Source: Gyromitra esculenta (taxonomy: Eukaryota; Ascomycota; Pezizomycetes; Pezizales; Discinaceae). Taken from it: DNA of 64,000 bases. The DNA is taken from positions 62,001 through 126,000 of the forward strand of contig JBCAML010000005.1 in assembly GCA_038503075.1 (NCBI GenBank), given 5' to 3'. Of the stretch, positions 1-11,400 are shown piece after piece. Position 1 is the first letter of the stretch; each line of letters starts with the position of its first letter. Below the pieces are notes generated by a model that worked only from the letters and a program-made list of their open reading frames with translations, was not told where the DNA came from and searched no databases. Made by a program: the position numbers and the translations under genes.

Positions 1-2
1 AG

Positions 3-2336
3 TACCATAGTGCACTTGTAAGATATGCACAAAACACCGGTGAAGAGTGCACCAACCAGCATCTCAAGGCGATTTCAGCCTACCTGAAAGAGTCGATAGA
101 AATAGATATTGCCGCAGAAATATGGGGGTGCTACGTAAATAAACTTCTTTTGCTGGGTCAAGTCCAATTAGCCAGATATCGCACTTCCTCGGTGTTGAAG
201 GCGACTACAAAACTGGAGTCATGTTTACAACGTGCTCTAGAGATCTCAGAGAAATTAGAAGGAGAGAAGCAGCGCGAGACGTTTGCCACTATCCAATGTC
301 GCCGGGTGAACGGTCTGATGTTACAAGCAAAGGAAGAAACTAGCACCGCGAAGGAAAGACTCGCTATTGAATGTTTAAAGTCTGCGCTGGAAGTCTGCGG
401 TCCTAACCTCTCTTCGTATCAACAAGCTGAGATCTATTGCCACCTTGGACCACCTCATTGGTCAATATTCGCGAAGACCACCAACCCTGCATCCTTACAA
501 GTAGCTCTTGATGCTTTCACTGTTGCTTACCATACTTTCAAGAGCCTGGGGATTACAGATGCTTGTATTACTGCCGCGTATGGAATCGCCTTTTCTTTGT
601 TTCTAGATGGTTCTCTTGAAAATTTCCCCGACGATCAGCATTTATTATCTTGTTTTCTTGAGATGGAAGAATGGGTGGACCGGAAAAGGAATGAGTTGTC
701 AGCACTACGAACCATAGATGCCATAAAGTCAAAACAGTTTTTATCAACGGATAAGCATCTGAGAAATATGTACACGATGTCCCTGCAGGCCTGTATCAGA
801 CTTAAACAATCCGAAGAAGCGTGGCACTGGATACAGAAGGGCAAAGCCAGGAGTGTCTCGGACTTACTAGGACTTGGAATCAAGATTCCAAGATCACTAT
901 TGGTGACTGTACAAGACAACCCAGCAGCATTGTCATTATGGCAAGAAGAAATGGTGCTGCAGTCGACAGTATCCCAGTTACCTAGAGAACAAGCCGGCTT
1001 ATTACGAAAAGAGATTGAAATTTTGAAACAGAAGATGGAGCAAATAGATGAACTACGGAGGATTATAGACCTTCGAGGAGGGCACGCTGCAAGACTCAGT
1101 AACTTGGAGTGGGCCTTTGAGGACAAAAGTTTGCCGACATCAAATCGATCCGTTGTTTTCGTGGATTGGGCATCGACGTATAAAGGTGATTTATTCATGT
1201 TTATCGTCGATAAGTCACGAGAGCCCGTTCATTTTCGGCTAGATATCAACATCACTGATGTCAAGGATTGGTGGGAGGCAAATTTCCAGGACCCTGACAA
1301 TAAGGAGGAAATTCTAAGCGAAGAAGAAGATGAGGATAGTGCGTTCAGAGATTTGGATGCACTTGTAGAAAAGCTATCACTTTGCTCAAAGCCGGGCGAC
1401 CTGCTTGTTCTCTCACCTACTGGACCACTTCACTCCCTTCCACTCCATGCTTTGAGGGTTCCTAAAGACCCGAACTCGTCTGAAAAAACCATCCTGCTGA
1501 TCGAAAGGAATCCAGTAATATACTGTCCCAGCGTTACTATATTGGAGCAATGTGTTTCTCGGGCTCAATCACGCTTAGACTCACCGCAACTCGCTCCTCC
1601 AGCCATCTTTGCTGTCTACGAAGACCATCCAGAAGAGACATACTACTTTGATGACGAGGAGCAAGCCGTGATCTATGAACACGCCAGCAAGCTAGGCCAA
1701 CATTTGCATGCCTCGATAATCTGCGGCACCGAAGCAACGAAAACATCCTTTGCAAAAGAGTGTTCAAACACTCCTCTTATCCACTTTCACGGACACTGTA
1801 ATTTCGACAGCACAGACGTTTTATCACAATCTTTAATCCTCAGCTATGAAAGTCCAACCACGAGTACACAAACCCTACTGGACCAACTAACAATATCCGA
1901 TACTCGTAATTTTGCATCCACTGGATTTTGTTCAGAATCCCCAATTGAATTTTCCGTGGGAGATATCTTCGGCCTCGATCTCGCGAGTCCTCATGTTACA
2001 CTAATCGCCTGCGATTCCGCATCTCAGAGAGTCAGCGCTGGCGATGAACCACTCGGTGTACTAACTGCCTTTCTTTGCGCTGGTGCAGCTTCAGTTCTCG
2101 GAACGATGTGGCCAACCGCGACACGAGAAGGGCGAGCGTTCTCAGAAGCATTCTACCAATGTTTAGGGGACCAAGATTCGGCGGGGTTGGGTGTATTCGA
2201 TTATGCGGAGGCGCTGAGACAGGCAGTTTTGATGATTCGAGGTACTCGAGATAGTCGTTTACCGATCTATTGGGCTCCTTTTGTGCTTCATGGTGCGTGG
2301 TTTGGGAAGTCTTTTGATATTGGTCAGATGCCTTGA
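3..2336 (+). CDS. TPR-like / CHAT-domain protein, 3' part (5' end outside window)
   Basis: The reading frame is open from the left edge to TGA at 2334-2336, so the start lies outside the window. The first third is alpha-helical and TPR-like (repeated L/A/Y-rich helices, including a CLQRALEI helix), followed by a charged coiled stretch near 940-1080. The C-terminal third is a CHAT domain, a caspase/separase-clan fold. It has the strand-turn GDLLVLSPTGPLHSLPLHAL, a His motif HFHGH near 1785, and LIACDSAS near 2005, where the Cys would complete a His-Cys dyad. A typical GTMWP...AFY ending follows. An acidic insert (EEEDEDS) precedes the domain. Proteolytic activity is inferred from the fold, and the substrate is unknown. 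Fungal TPR-CHAT proteins are often found in heterokaryon-incompatibility or NLR-type repertoires, and an NLR gene lies about 10 kb downstream, but a functional link is only a guess. Confidence 0.85.
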   Translation, partial: YHSALVRYAQNTGEECTNQHLKAISAYLKESIEIDIAAEIWGCYVNKLLLLGQVQLARYRTSSVLKATTKLESCLQRALEISEKLEGEKQRETFATIQCRRVNGLMLQAKEETSTAKERLAIECLKSALEVCGPNLSSYQQAEIYCHLGPPHWSIFAKTTNPASLQVALDAFTVAYHTFKSLGITDACITAAYGIAFSLFLDGSLENFPDDQHLLSCFLEMEEWVDRKRNELSALRTIDAIKSKQFLSTDKHLRNMYTMSLQACIRLKQSEEAWHWIQKGKARSVSDLLGLGIKIPRSLLVTVQDNPAALSLWQEEMVLQSTVSQLPREQAGLLRKEIEILKQKMEQIDELRRIIDLRGGHAARLSNLEWAFEDKSLPTSNRSVVFVDWASTYKGDLFMFIVDKSREPVHFRLDINITDVKDWWEANFQDPDNKEEILSEEEDEDSAFRDLDALVEKLSLCSKPGDLLVLSPTGPLHSLPLHALRVPKDPNSSEKTILLIERNPVIYCPSVTILEQCVSRAQSRLDSPQLAPPAIFAVYEDHPEETYYFDDEEQAVIYEHASKLGQHLHASIICGTEATKTSFAKECSNTPLIHFHGHCNFDSTDVLSQSLILSYESPTTSTQTLLDQLTISDTRNFASTGFCSESPIEFSVGDIFGLDLASPHVTLIACDSASQRVSAGDEPLGVLTAFLCAGAASVLGTMWPTATREGRAFSEAFYQCLGDQDSAGLGVFDYAEALRQAVLMIRGTRDSRLPIYWAPFVLHGAWFGKSFDIGQMP

Positions 2337-2978
2337 GTTTTTTTTTAGTTCTTTTTTATTTTCTCCAAGTTAGCTTTGATTATTGGGTTTTTTTTGGGAT
2401 TTAAAGTAAGGGTTTGACTTTATTTCTTGGCCTTTTGGTAAGCGATCACTATTTGTCACTTGATCTGTTGGAAACGAAGCCGTTTAAACTGTAGATATTT
2501 CGTCCCATCACTGAGAGCTCCGCCCCTGTCGATCTTTGATTGCCAGATGGGAAGCTTTCTATTGGTTGGGCTACTGTATATATATGGTGCCTGCTTTCAC
2601 TTGTATCTCGTTCGGTATCATCAGCCCAAATAATACTTGATCGCGGTCTAAAACTCCAACAGAAGTTATTCCCACTATGGACCCCTCCGCGGAAATCCTA
2701 GCGTGGCAGCAAGAAATAAATACTTACTGAGCTGATGAACGATATATATTCTGAGCTGGCTATCGTGTGCAAAAACAGCATTGAGCTATCTAAGTAGCCT
2801 TTCTCGGGAATGTGTGATATCCTGCGTACACTATTATAAAAATGTACGTGTTTTGTATATGTACGCCGAGGAAATCAATTTTATCAGGTTAGATATCGTC
2901 CAGAGCCATAGCAAAATATCACAATGATCCAAACCAAACTTTTCACATTAACCCCAATAAGTAAACGCCCGTAATATC
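2337..2978. other. Intergenic region with a promoter-like stretch and a 17-codon ORF
   Basis: This region lies between the ends of two convergent genes. It holds an ATTGG (reverse CCAAT) at about 2561, a run of TATATATA at 2577-2584, and an ATG at 2677 that opens only 17 codons before TGA. It resembles the start of a gene that has lost its body. I see no longer coding potential. Confidence 0.35.
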
Positions 2979-4382
2979 TTACAACCCCTTCTGTAACCTC
3001 TCGCGAGTATCCTTCAGTCCCTGATCTCCCGGGAACGTTTGAATCCCCTTCTCTACCACCGCCAGCGCCCCCTCCGCTTTCTCTCTCAAAACCTGTGTTT
3101 GTGCCCATAGTATATACAATTCCGGCGTAATCTGCTTCTCCATCTCCGCAGCCTTATAGTACTTTATTAATGTCGCTAAGATAACCGTCTTTACACCAAA
3201 ATCCATCTCCGAGGCCGACTCAACCAGCTTCACCATATAGCTAGCAAATTTCTGGTATAGCGACGATTTTGGAACCGCTATCGCAGCTGCCTCCGACATA
3301 TTCGAGAGCACAGTACCCAGTCTGCTCGGGAAGAGAGGATCGGTGGTTTCCACACCAATAATAGGGAGTTCAATGCCGAGGAAGAGGGCATCTGGCGATG
3401 TAGGTGCCGTGTCCAGGGCGTGGCGAACAACGTGCTCGAGAAGCTTTCCGCGGCAGTTGAGAATATCGAAGCTCCGGAAGAGCTCGAAGAAGGAATTAAC
3501 GAGTGCGAGGTCACCAGGGAACTCTTTCACTGCGGAGTCGAAGATGGCGAGGGCAATGGCACCGTTGAGAGCGGGGTTGGTATCGATGTCTTCTAGTGCA
3601 AGTGCATCGACGGAGTGGTCTTTTAGTGGGGTAGGGTTCACGTCCTCGCTAGTGATAGTCGGGAGTTTGATATTTCCATCTTCGTCCTCGTCCTCTTCCG
3701 CTTCTGCAGGTTCAGGTACTGGCCCGTCGATGCCGAGTATTCGTCGTCTCGCGATAACTTTTGCAATAAACATTATTTCTAGCTTCGCATACTCCAGCCA
3801 CAGCAGTCGACTCCCCTTATTAAACCGCAATCCACGCTGCATATGACTCCTCGCCTCTATGATATCCGCATTCTCCTCCACCGCATGTCTAGCCGCAAAA
3901 ATCCACAACTCCGGTTTCGCCGGATGAAGTTTTAAAACAGAACTGAACACCTTTGCAAGGACTTTACTGGCACGCTCTTTCCGCGCATACTCAATGTACT
4001 GCATCCACAGGCCGAGATCACCGTGGAACCGCCGAGTAGCCCGGTCGAGAACGAAGAATATTCGCCGTTGGCCAGCGTGGGTTCGGGCTTTGATGCCGAG
4101 ACGGGCGACACGCTTGCGACGGAGGGACTCGAGGTTCATTTCGTAGGCTGCATAGCGGGCGAAGTCAGCGGGGGTGGTGCCGGTGGCATTGACACGGTGT
4201 TCAAAATCGGAGCGTTTTTTTGTTATTGCGCTGATTTGCTCCTAGGGGTATGTTAGTAGGAGTTCAAGTGTTAGTGGGGTGGATGGGATTGGAGGGGCAA
4301 CTTTTGTAAATATTTTCTTTTTTTCGAGGTCCTGCAGCTCGGGAATAGACTGTTCTAAGTAGAACCGGGCTTTATCGGCCAT
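2979..4382 (-). CDS. UTP6: U3 snoRNP component Utp6
   Basis: Two exons encode 447 aa. Exon 1 is 4302-4382 (27 codons, starting MADKARFYLEQSIPELQDLE), and exon 2 is 2979-4241. The 60-nt intron (4242-4301) has a GTTGCC donor and a CCCTAG acceptor, and the frame is kept across it. The N-terminus is the diagnostic Utp6/U3_assoc_6 segment: KKKIFTK, then EQISAITKKRSDFEHR, then MNLESLRRKRVARLGIK. It is followed by HAT (half-a-TPR) repeats such as LWMQYIEYARKE and LWLEYAKLE. Utp6 is a nucleolar member of the UTP-B subcomplex of the small-subunit processome, needed for early 18S pre-rRNA cleavages. The length is near the family norm. An acidic linker (EAEEDEDEDG) sits mid-protein. The gene is divergent from the DNA glycosylase gene. 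Confidence 0.93.
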
Positions 4383-5139
4383 AGTTTCTGGTGAGAATGG
4401 TGGTGGTGGTGATGATGGTAAGAATCTGAGGTCGAATCGTTTGACGGTTGAGGCTCCGCTTCTTTTTTCTGCGGACATGCATGCCAAGCCCGCTAGTCCC
4501 GCGATCTGATAAGACTTTGTCGCCAGATAAGATTAGATAAGACTGGCCCATCCACCATTGTAGCTCCTCCAGGCCCTGCAACGTCATTGGACCTCGAAGA
4601 TGCATTCGCGGAATGCCCAAGAATCGTTCTGCTATAAGCTCTGCAGGAACAAGTGAGCGCCAGAGGAGCAAAGGCTGGCCGGGAAGAAATAAAATAATGA
4701 AGACTGCATGAAGCTGGCTAGACATGAAATATCACTAGACACTCCGGCCAGGATCGTGACGAAAGCGGGAGTTCCTGGATCCACGGAGATGAGATCTGAA
4801 CAGCAGATGCACTAATGCGAGACTACCGAATCTCGGTAATGCTGTCAGCTGTGGTCCGGGGTTTGCCTGCAAAAGTTTCATAAAACGTGAAGAAGGTCCG
4901 TGAGTTTGAGCCCACGTCATCCCAAGCACTTCTTCGCCACCCCCCTCTGCCTTCAGGTTCTCGCAGGGGCATGCTATATCGTCGTAACAGGAGCATATGC
5001 CATCAGCTATTTTTGAGTAAAACCATTCCGCTAGCATTGGAAAAGAACTATTTCTACGCTCTATCAAAGGTTCTCTATACTGTTCTTTGTTGCTATTTAA
5101 GAACTTATACTGATTACATCAAAGAGCTATTCTACTAGG
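4383..5139. other. Divergent intergenic region
   Basis: These 757 bp between the UTP6 start and the glycosylase start presumably carry both promoters. The open frames on both strands are short, start in different frames and show no family resemblance. I see no RNA gene or repeat. Confidence 0.5.
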
Positions 5140-6835
5140 ATGGCTACTAGAGAACTGCGTCCGCGAACTGCAAGGATCACAGATGCTTTCAACACATCGA
5201 AGCTTTCAGCTGATATATCTAAACTTGATGTCAAGAAAAAGGGTGGGCCTCAGAAATTCGCTAATGCAACTGTAGTAAGTTTCCCTATGTAGCACTTTAC
5301 AGCTTCCCAAAACGTATACCAACTTTTCATAGGAAAAACCTCTCAAGAAAGAAGTCATCCACAAAAATGAGCCTAGCTCTCCAATGGGCGTATCTTCTAC
5401 CTCTCCTAAGGATGGGGAGCCTAGCGGGGAACTCGTAACGCCACCAGCAGACAGCGATTCTGCTGGAGACGGCGAAAATCTATCTGAGATATCTTCTCTT
5501 TCCTCGCTCTCTCGTTCACCAAGCCCAGTATTCACAGAGAAATCCAAACCCAACAACAAGCCTAAAACCAAAAAAGCTCCCCCTCAAAAGAAAAACAAGC
5601 TCAAATACCCCCCCGGAGTAACCCCATACCCAGATCTTGAACGCCCCACTCGAGCAGAATGCGTGGAAGTTGCTGCCCTTCTCACCGCAGCTCACGGCCC
5701 GGCAATTCGCCCAGAGACTGTTCCTAAACCCGATAATACTGTCTCTGGCTGTGGCGAGGTGCCGTCTGTTCTTGACGCGCTTGCCAGGACAGTTCTATCT
5801 GCGAATACTACTAGTGCGAACTCTTCGCGAGCATTTAAGGGACTTTTGGATAGATTTGGGACTGTCCCGAATGAACCGGAAGTTGATTTAGGAGGAGTGG
5901 AAGCCGTGAAAGCTGAAGATGGGGAAACAAAGATCAGGATGGCAAGGAAAATTGGAGAAGGGAGCTTGGATTGGAATAAAGTGAGAAAAGCGTCAATGAA
6001 AGAAGTGGTTGAATCTATTAAAAGCGGGGGCATGGCAAATACGAAGGCGAAACATATCAAGAGTATTCTTGATGTTGCGTGGGAAGAGGGGAATGAATTG
6101 AAGCGGGCTAAAGAAGAAGAGAGGAACGTAAAAATAGAGGATGAGAGTTGTGCGACGATAAAACCTGAGGAGGAGGAGGAGGATGATGATGATGATGGAG
6201 TGAGTTTGGAGTATTTGAGAGATATGGGGGACGATGAGGTAATGGCCAAGCTCATGAGCTTTGATGGAGTTGGTTGTAAGACGGCTAGCTGCGTGGCGAT
6301 GTTTTGTACGTCCTCCAAACATACTCTCTCACAAATAATCACTATCAGAGTTACTAGTACTTACAATCCTCTAGGCCTTGCAAGACCGAAATTCCCTGTT
6401 GACACGCATGTCTGGCGCATCTCCAAGTACCTTTCTTGGATTCCTGAAGAGGCTACTCGTGAAGATGCGTACCACCATCTAGATACTCGTGTTCCTAACG
6501 AACTCAAGTATTCTCTACACTGCCTCTTGATCCGTCACGGCCGTATGTGTAAGCATTGTAAGGCGGGGCCCGAATCAATCGACACTACGCCTCCAAAGAA
6601 GAAATCGACCAAGAGACCCCGCGGAGATGACGACGAAAAGAACGATGGAGAAAGTCCGGGTAAGAAGATGAAGACCAAAAAGGTCTGGATTGGGACTGGT
6701 ATGATGAAGGAGGTTGTCGTTGAGGTTCCGGATGACGGGATTGAGCTGGGACCCGGGGAAGAAAGCTTAGAGGCTTGCGTGTTGGAGCGATTGATTGGGA
6801 AGCGAGTTAGGAAACTGAAGTTGAAGGGGGCGTAA
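5140..6835 (+). CDS. HhH-GPD DNA glycosylase (endonuclease III-like)
   Basis: I read three exons, 5140-5274, 5333-6305 and 6375-6835 (522 aa), with donors GTAAGT and GTACGT and acceptors CATAG and CTCTAG. The second intron (69 nt) is open in frame, so an unspliced reading would wrongly keep 23 residues. The core shows the helix-hairpin-helix FDGVGCKTASC with the expected catalytic Lys at about residue 361. It also has PVDTHVWR with the catalytic Asp at about 379, 18 residues on as in bifunctional glycosylases. The family excises damaged or unwanted bases in nuclear base-excision repair. The N-terminal half is basic, Ser/Pro-rich and probably disordered, and an acidic run (EEEEEDDDDDG) precedes the HhH. 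The usual four-Cys iron-sulphur motif is not complete: only MCKHC is seen. The exact base specificity cannot be read. Confidence 0.88.
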
Positions 6836-7440
6836 AGTAGTTCGATGGATGAAAGGCATATGTGTGAAAATTTATGATTTTGCTTTGCTTGATTGATCAT
6901 GGGGATTTTTAGGGACTGCTGCCTGCTGTGAGGACTTGTTTGGGATGAGGATAATAGACATGATGGCTGTATAGTATATTTTTCTTGATACTAGAAGATG
7001 CTGGAGATGTTAGATGTAGCTTGGTAATGAAATGTAAGCCAGAAAACATAACCCCTCGAAGAGCGGGTGGACGTTGCTAATTTTGTAAATTTTGTAATTC
7101 CGTGTTCAGACATGTACACTTCTCTTACTTCTGAAGAACCGAGGTCAAGAGTCCTCTGGACTAGAATTAGCTCACAGGAGATCACACTCTGAACTAGCGC
7201 CCTTCTGGAGCGTGCATAGATAAAGTGACCTTCTGAGATAAAAATATAGAACTTAATCATGAATGTAGGAAATATTTCTAAAATTCAAAGATGGGAGTCA
7301 ACAAGAATTAAAGTAACAGTTTTTCCGTATTCTTGAAATACTTATTTTATTATCCTTGGGTGCTTCTATTCTAATTTTCTGCGCAATCGGTATAAAGGGC
7401 TAGCAATGCTACCACTAGAATCTATCATAATTATGTTCTA
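6836..7440. other. Intergenic, AT-rich
   Basis: This 605-bp stretch separates the 3' ends of two convergent genes. I see no supported gene, repeat or RNA here. Confidence 0.5.
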
Positions 7441-8497
7441 TTACAAACCCTTGAAATTCTCCCTTTCACTTTCAGCTTTAAAATCAGGGCGTGGCAGTTC
7501 AAAAGCGCTAGTGGTGCGCCCGTAGGAGATTCCACCAAGTCTGCTGATGGGCCTGAGGATGGCAGGATCAATCATGTTCTTGGCCTCGTTGAGGGCATCC
7601 TCGCGGATGTGAAAGTTGACTCCTGACGTTCCAGAGTGTTAGAGAGGAGAAAATATGTGCGAATCGACGAAGACTTTTGAAGAAGGGTGGAAGTACCTTG
7701 GAGAATAAACAACATTCCAGTTTTCTTCCCGGTGCTGGGTGATTCCCATTCGTGGTGGTGTAGCAATTTTGCTTCGATGGAGAATGCGGACTCGGCAACG
7801 CGGGGAGGTTTCACCTTTGTCGAGGGAGCTTGAGTAAGCCCGGTTGGTTCCCATTCTGAGACTCCGTGGGGAGCGTTGATGGAAGTGTAGTTTGCAGCTC
7901 TGACACACTCTGTTAGCAGTATGACAAGGGAGCAAACACTGAGAAGGGAGAAACTTACTCTATGAACCACTCGGAGATAATGTTGATGGTGCATTCCTTA
8001 GTATCCAGCAGATTCTGACCAGAGTCTTTCATGTTCCCCCGTCCACCACTGACACCAACACAGAAGATAGGAGGATCGTGGTTGACGACTTGGGTGTACG
8101 AGTAAGGTGCGAGGTTGTATTTTCCATCGGCAGAGATAGTCGATAAGAATCCAATCTGTGATAAAGAGTTTAAGCTCTGAAATATCTCTTCTCAATCGAA
8201 GTCTGATGGGGGACAAACCGGACGAGGGATTATCCCAGATATTAGAAGCTTGTAGTTATCAATGCTGGTTCTCCCCTCTCCATACGGATCAATCTGAACC
8301 GTGCCATGCTCCTTCCACGAATCATCGCTGGCACCTGATCCGAGCTTCCATTCAGGATTCTTAGTTTTCGTCTGATGGAAAGTGAGCTCTTCCCACTCCG
8401 GACGAGAAGCTTCAGCAGTTTTGAAATCACCCTACAACCTCAATAGTTAGTAAAGCTATTGATCTCAATGGCACCTTATACTAACGTGTGAACCCAT
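7441..8497 (-). CDS. Flavin reductase-like (FMN-binding split-barrel) protein
   Basis: Five exons join in frame to 268 aa: 8486-8497, 8219-8431, 7959-8155, 7697-7899 and 7441-7622. The first exon codes only MGSH. Donors are GTTAGT, GTTTGT, GTAAGT and GTACTT, and acceptors are TTGTAG, CACAG, GTCAG and GTCAG. The protein carries the family landmarks in order: DPYGEGRTSIDNYKLLISGI, PRPIGFLSTISADG, NLAPYSYTQVVNHDPP, DTKECTINIISEWF, TSINAPHGVSEWE and RPISRLGGISYGRTT. This is the fungal DIM6/NTAB-type flavin reductase-like family, which binds FMN in a split barrel and is thought to act as a cytosolic oxidoreductase. The substrate is unknown. The very short first exon is the least certain part; an upstream in-frame ATG at 8839 gives a long leader unlike the family and was not chosen. 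Confidence 0.88.
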
Positions 8498-11400
8498 TGA
8501 TACTGTTCTATGGGAGAATCTTCTGAATTGAAGCTGGACTTGAGATTGGCGGATGATGAATCTAGGAGATTTCAAGAATGCTGTGCGGGGGAGACGGACA
8601 ACAAAAGAGGTGCCTTTAAGCCTCGAAAACGTCGAACCGAGATCCTCTAAGATATAATTATTGAGAAATCGCATAAAAGATGATTTACAAACATTTACAA
8701 AGATTACTAGTGCTTGGAAATCCGCGTGCAGTTGGCGTGGGGGTCGCATCGGCTTCTCTCGGATGCGGGATGTGATGGCGTCATCGAAATGCTTGTCTCC
8801 GTGCAGAGCCTCAACACCAAACCCAATATGGCTAAGCAAATAGTAGCCTGCTGTTTATGGTGAATATTTTAGGACACGACATCGACTCTACACTGCCGTT
8901 CCTTCTTCTTTGCTGCTTAAATGTGTACCTAGCTCGGGTCAATTGATGTGAGTGACGCCTCTGTTGGGTGAGTAGTTCTCTAGTAAGTTGTCATTGGAGA
9001 CGCCTCTTCGATGGTGCTGACTGTCTGGATAGGAATTAAAAGGCTATTTTACGATTTGAAATACAGCTGGTCTGTGTTTTCAGGCGCCATGCTGCATGTA
9101 TCCGCTCGAAACAGGGGCAACCGATCGCACCGTCCCAATCAAAGATGGAGATCACAGGACTAGATACTTAGTGATCAAGCTCTAGCTTATTTAGGGATTG
9201 ATTTATCGTCATAGACGAAAGAAAAATATAGATGGTTGTGTCTCGTGGCCTGAGGAGAAGCATTGGGACTACTAAGGCTTAGAGTCTAGAGTGAAAACCC
9301 CGAACTGCAACACTACTTGAAAGCCCCACGCATGGCGGTGGTAGGAAAATAAGAACCAGCGATCCAACAGTTACTTAGCTGTAGAGCTATTACTCCGGCT
9401 ATTGAAATAGACTGGTATTCTTGGGGGGAAGCATGATACAACCACCAATTTAAAGCACTATCGCCGTAGCGAAAATTTATTTAAGATGAGTTATTTCAAT
9501 TTCCTACACGAATACATGTATATAGGGCCGATTAGACTGTTAGCCGCTTTCTTCCCTTCTTGCGTGAAGCTACTATAGCTAGTAACAGTTTTGAATGCCT
9601 CTGGGTGACTCTCAAGTGTCTCTGACTGAAATCCTTAACGAGGATCATTCCACCAATAGGGATTCAATCAAACTCATTGCGACTTAGATCGTGTCTTTAC
9701 TAGGAGTTTCTATAGCTATCTGCGGCGATGTGTGTGGCGGGTTAAGAGTTTAGAGGTGCCAATGTTAATTATTACCGGAAACCAGAGAGTGAACTGTATA
9801 ATTGACCACTTAGAGTTTTGAAAAATATGTTAAAACAATTTGGAAATTGGTATAGGTTAAATAAGACGTTAGTTGATAGATTGCTAGTCTCGCAGTCAGA
9901 CGTTCATTCGCTAAAACCAGCTGCAGGGTATTTGCTGGAGCTCTTTCACAATCCGTCAACACCCAATATAAGGAAAGGATTGTCACGTGATAAGTCGGCT
10001 GTGAGACTAATAGATTGCTTGTTCGAGCAAGGGTTACGTTTAAAGGAGTGAATTGAGTAGTATTGAATTTGAAACTAATCCCGCGGAAAAATATGTGGCT
10101 ATTCTCATGATTCTGTAGGCCCGGCCGCGGCCTGCCTAGATCCTAGCGCTTATGTTCTATTTCTCTCAGACTTTCCCTTGACAAGTACTACCGATTGCTT
10201 GTACTCCCGAAATCTTCCTTAGCGGAGTGTAGAGTACCGAGATCGGGAGAATTTCATTTGCTGATTAGAAGCCCGATCATGACAAAGCCTTTATATGAAC
10301 TCCTATATGACGCATCGCGATCTCTTCGAAATTCTCAACCTCTACGACGAGCAGGTGAGTGGAACCTAATTAAGCCTTTCGCCTCACCCACAAGTTACTA
10401 TAATTAACTCGGAGAAGAAGGATTTGGCAAAGTGATGAGGGTGGAAATTGTTGTAATCGCCGGCCCGTTCTTGAGGTTCGCCGGCCCGCAGTAAGCTCTG
10501 TGAGTGGGAATTAAGGGCACATATACAGTATTATCGACAAAATATTAACATACTGCAAGGGGAATGAGATGATACAGGTTTCAGAACTATCTAATTTTAC
10601 AATAGATAACACGCGCTAAAGCTAGGAACTGCAGAGAGCCCGCCAATTGAAACACCTGATACGTAGAAGCGTAAGAACCCAAATAACGCCAGAAATTCAC
10701 AAAGGAGCCGTGTTCTCTTTTCTACGTAGCGAGGCGGGCTTGTGTCGCGAATGGTATTATATTAGGGCTAGAGAGCACGGAAAATTGGGGCTGGGGGTGA
10801 TTAACCAAGAATTAATCATCGCAGGCAGTTTGAGATATCAACCACCGAAACACACCATATCTAGCGCTAAGCGGAGACCAAGCTAATCGAATTTTATAGA
10901 TTTTCCCGTGTCTTGCCTAGGAGAGTCAAGCAATCATTACCGATGAACTTTAAGTAGTTGTAATAATATTAATATTAGTAGGAGCTGAATCTAGTGATTA
11001 TGCGCTTGCAACTGGGGTTCATGGGTCATCGCGCCTATGGGGTTTGCACAAAAACGCTTTAATGTTTTTATTGACGAATCACTATGTGGGAGGATATGGC
11101 TAGAAAATATGTTAGTAATCGTACTATTCCTCTGCTGGCTTAGTTGACTATTAGTTACCCTGTCTTGTAGGGTAACGGGTCTAGCCCGGTTACTCTAGAG
11201 TACCTACAATTGGTTGCAGTCGTCTTGGAACCATACACTGCATAAGCGCGTACGAGGCAGCAGCTCATGGAAATGTAAACCAACACGCTGTTCTCATGTT
11301 CGTGATAAACGAGTGGCCAGAACTCCTTACCGCAGACTGGTAATTCTGAGTGCGTACCTGGCTGGGTGTGGGGTGGAGATACATGTACTCGTGGCGATTG

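Noticed and set aside
635..1198. Long antisense frames over real genes (635-1198 minus, 3343-3846 plus, 5692-6342 minus, 61245-61739 minus)
   Set aside because: They mirror strongly coding sequence, have low-complexity translations and no motifs.
4735..5067. 110-codon minus-strand frame between UTP6 and the glycosylase
   Set aside because: It lies in the shared promoter region, has no family motif and no supporting splice sites.
11155..11220. Palindrome cluster near 11.16 kb as a transposon end or RNA hairpin
   Set aside because: No second copy, target duplication or covariation is visible in the window, so it is only mentioned as part of the gene desert.
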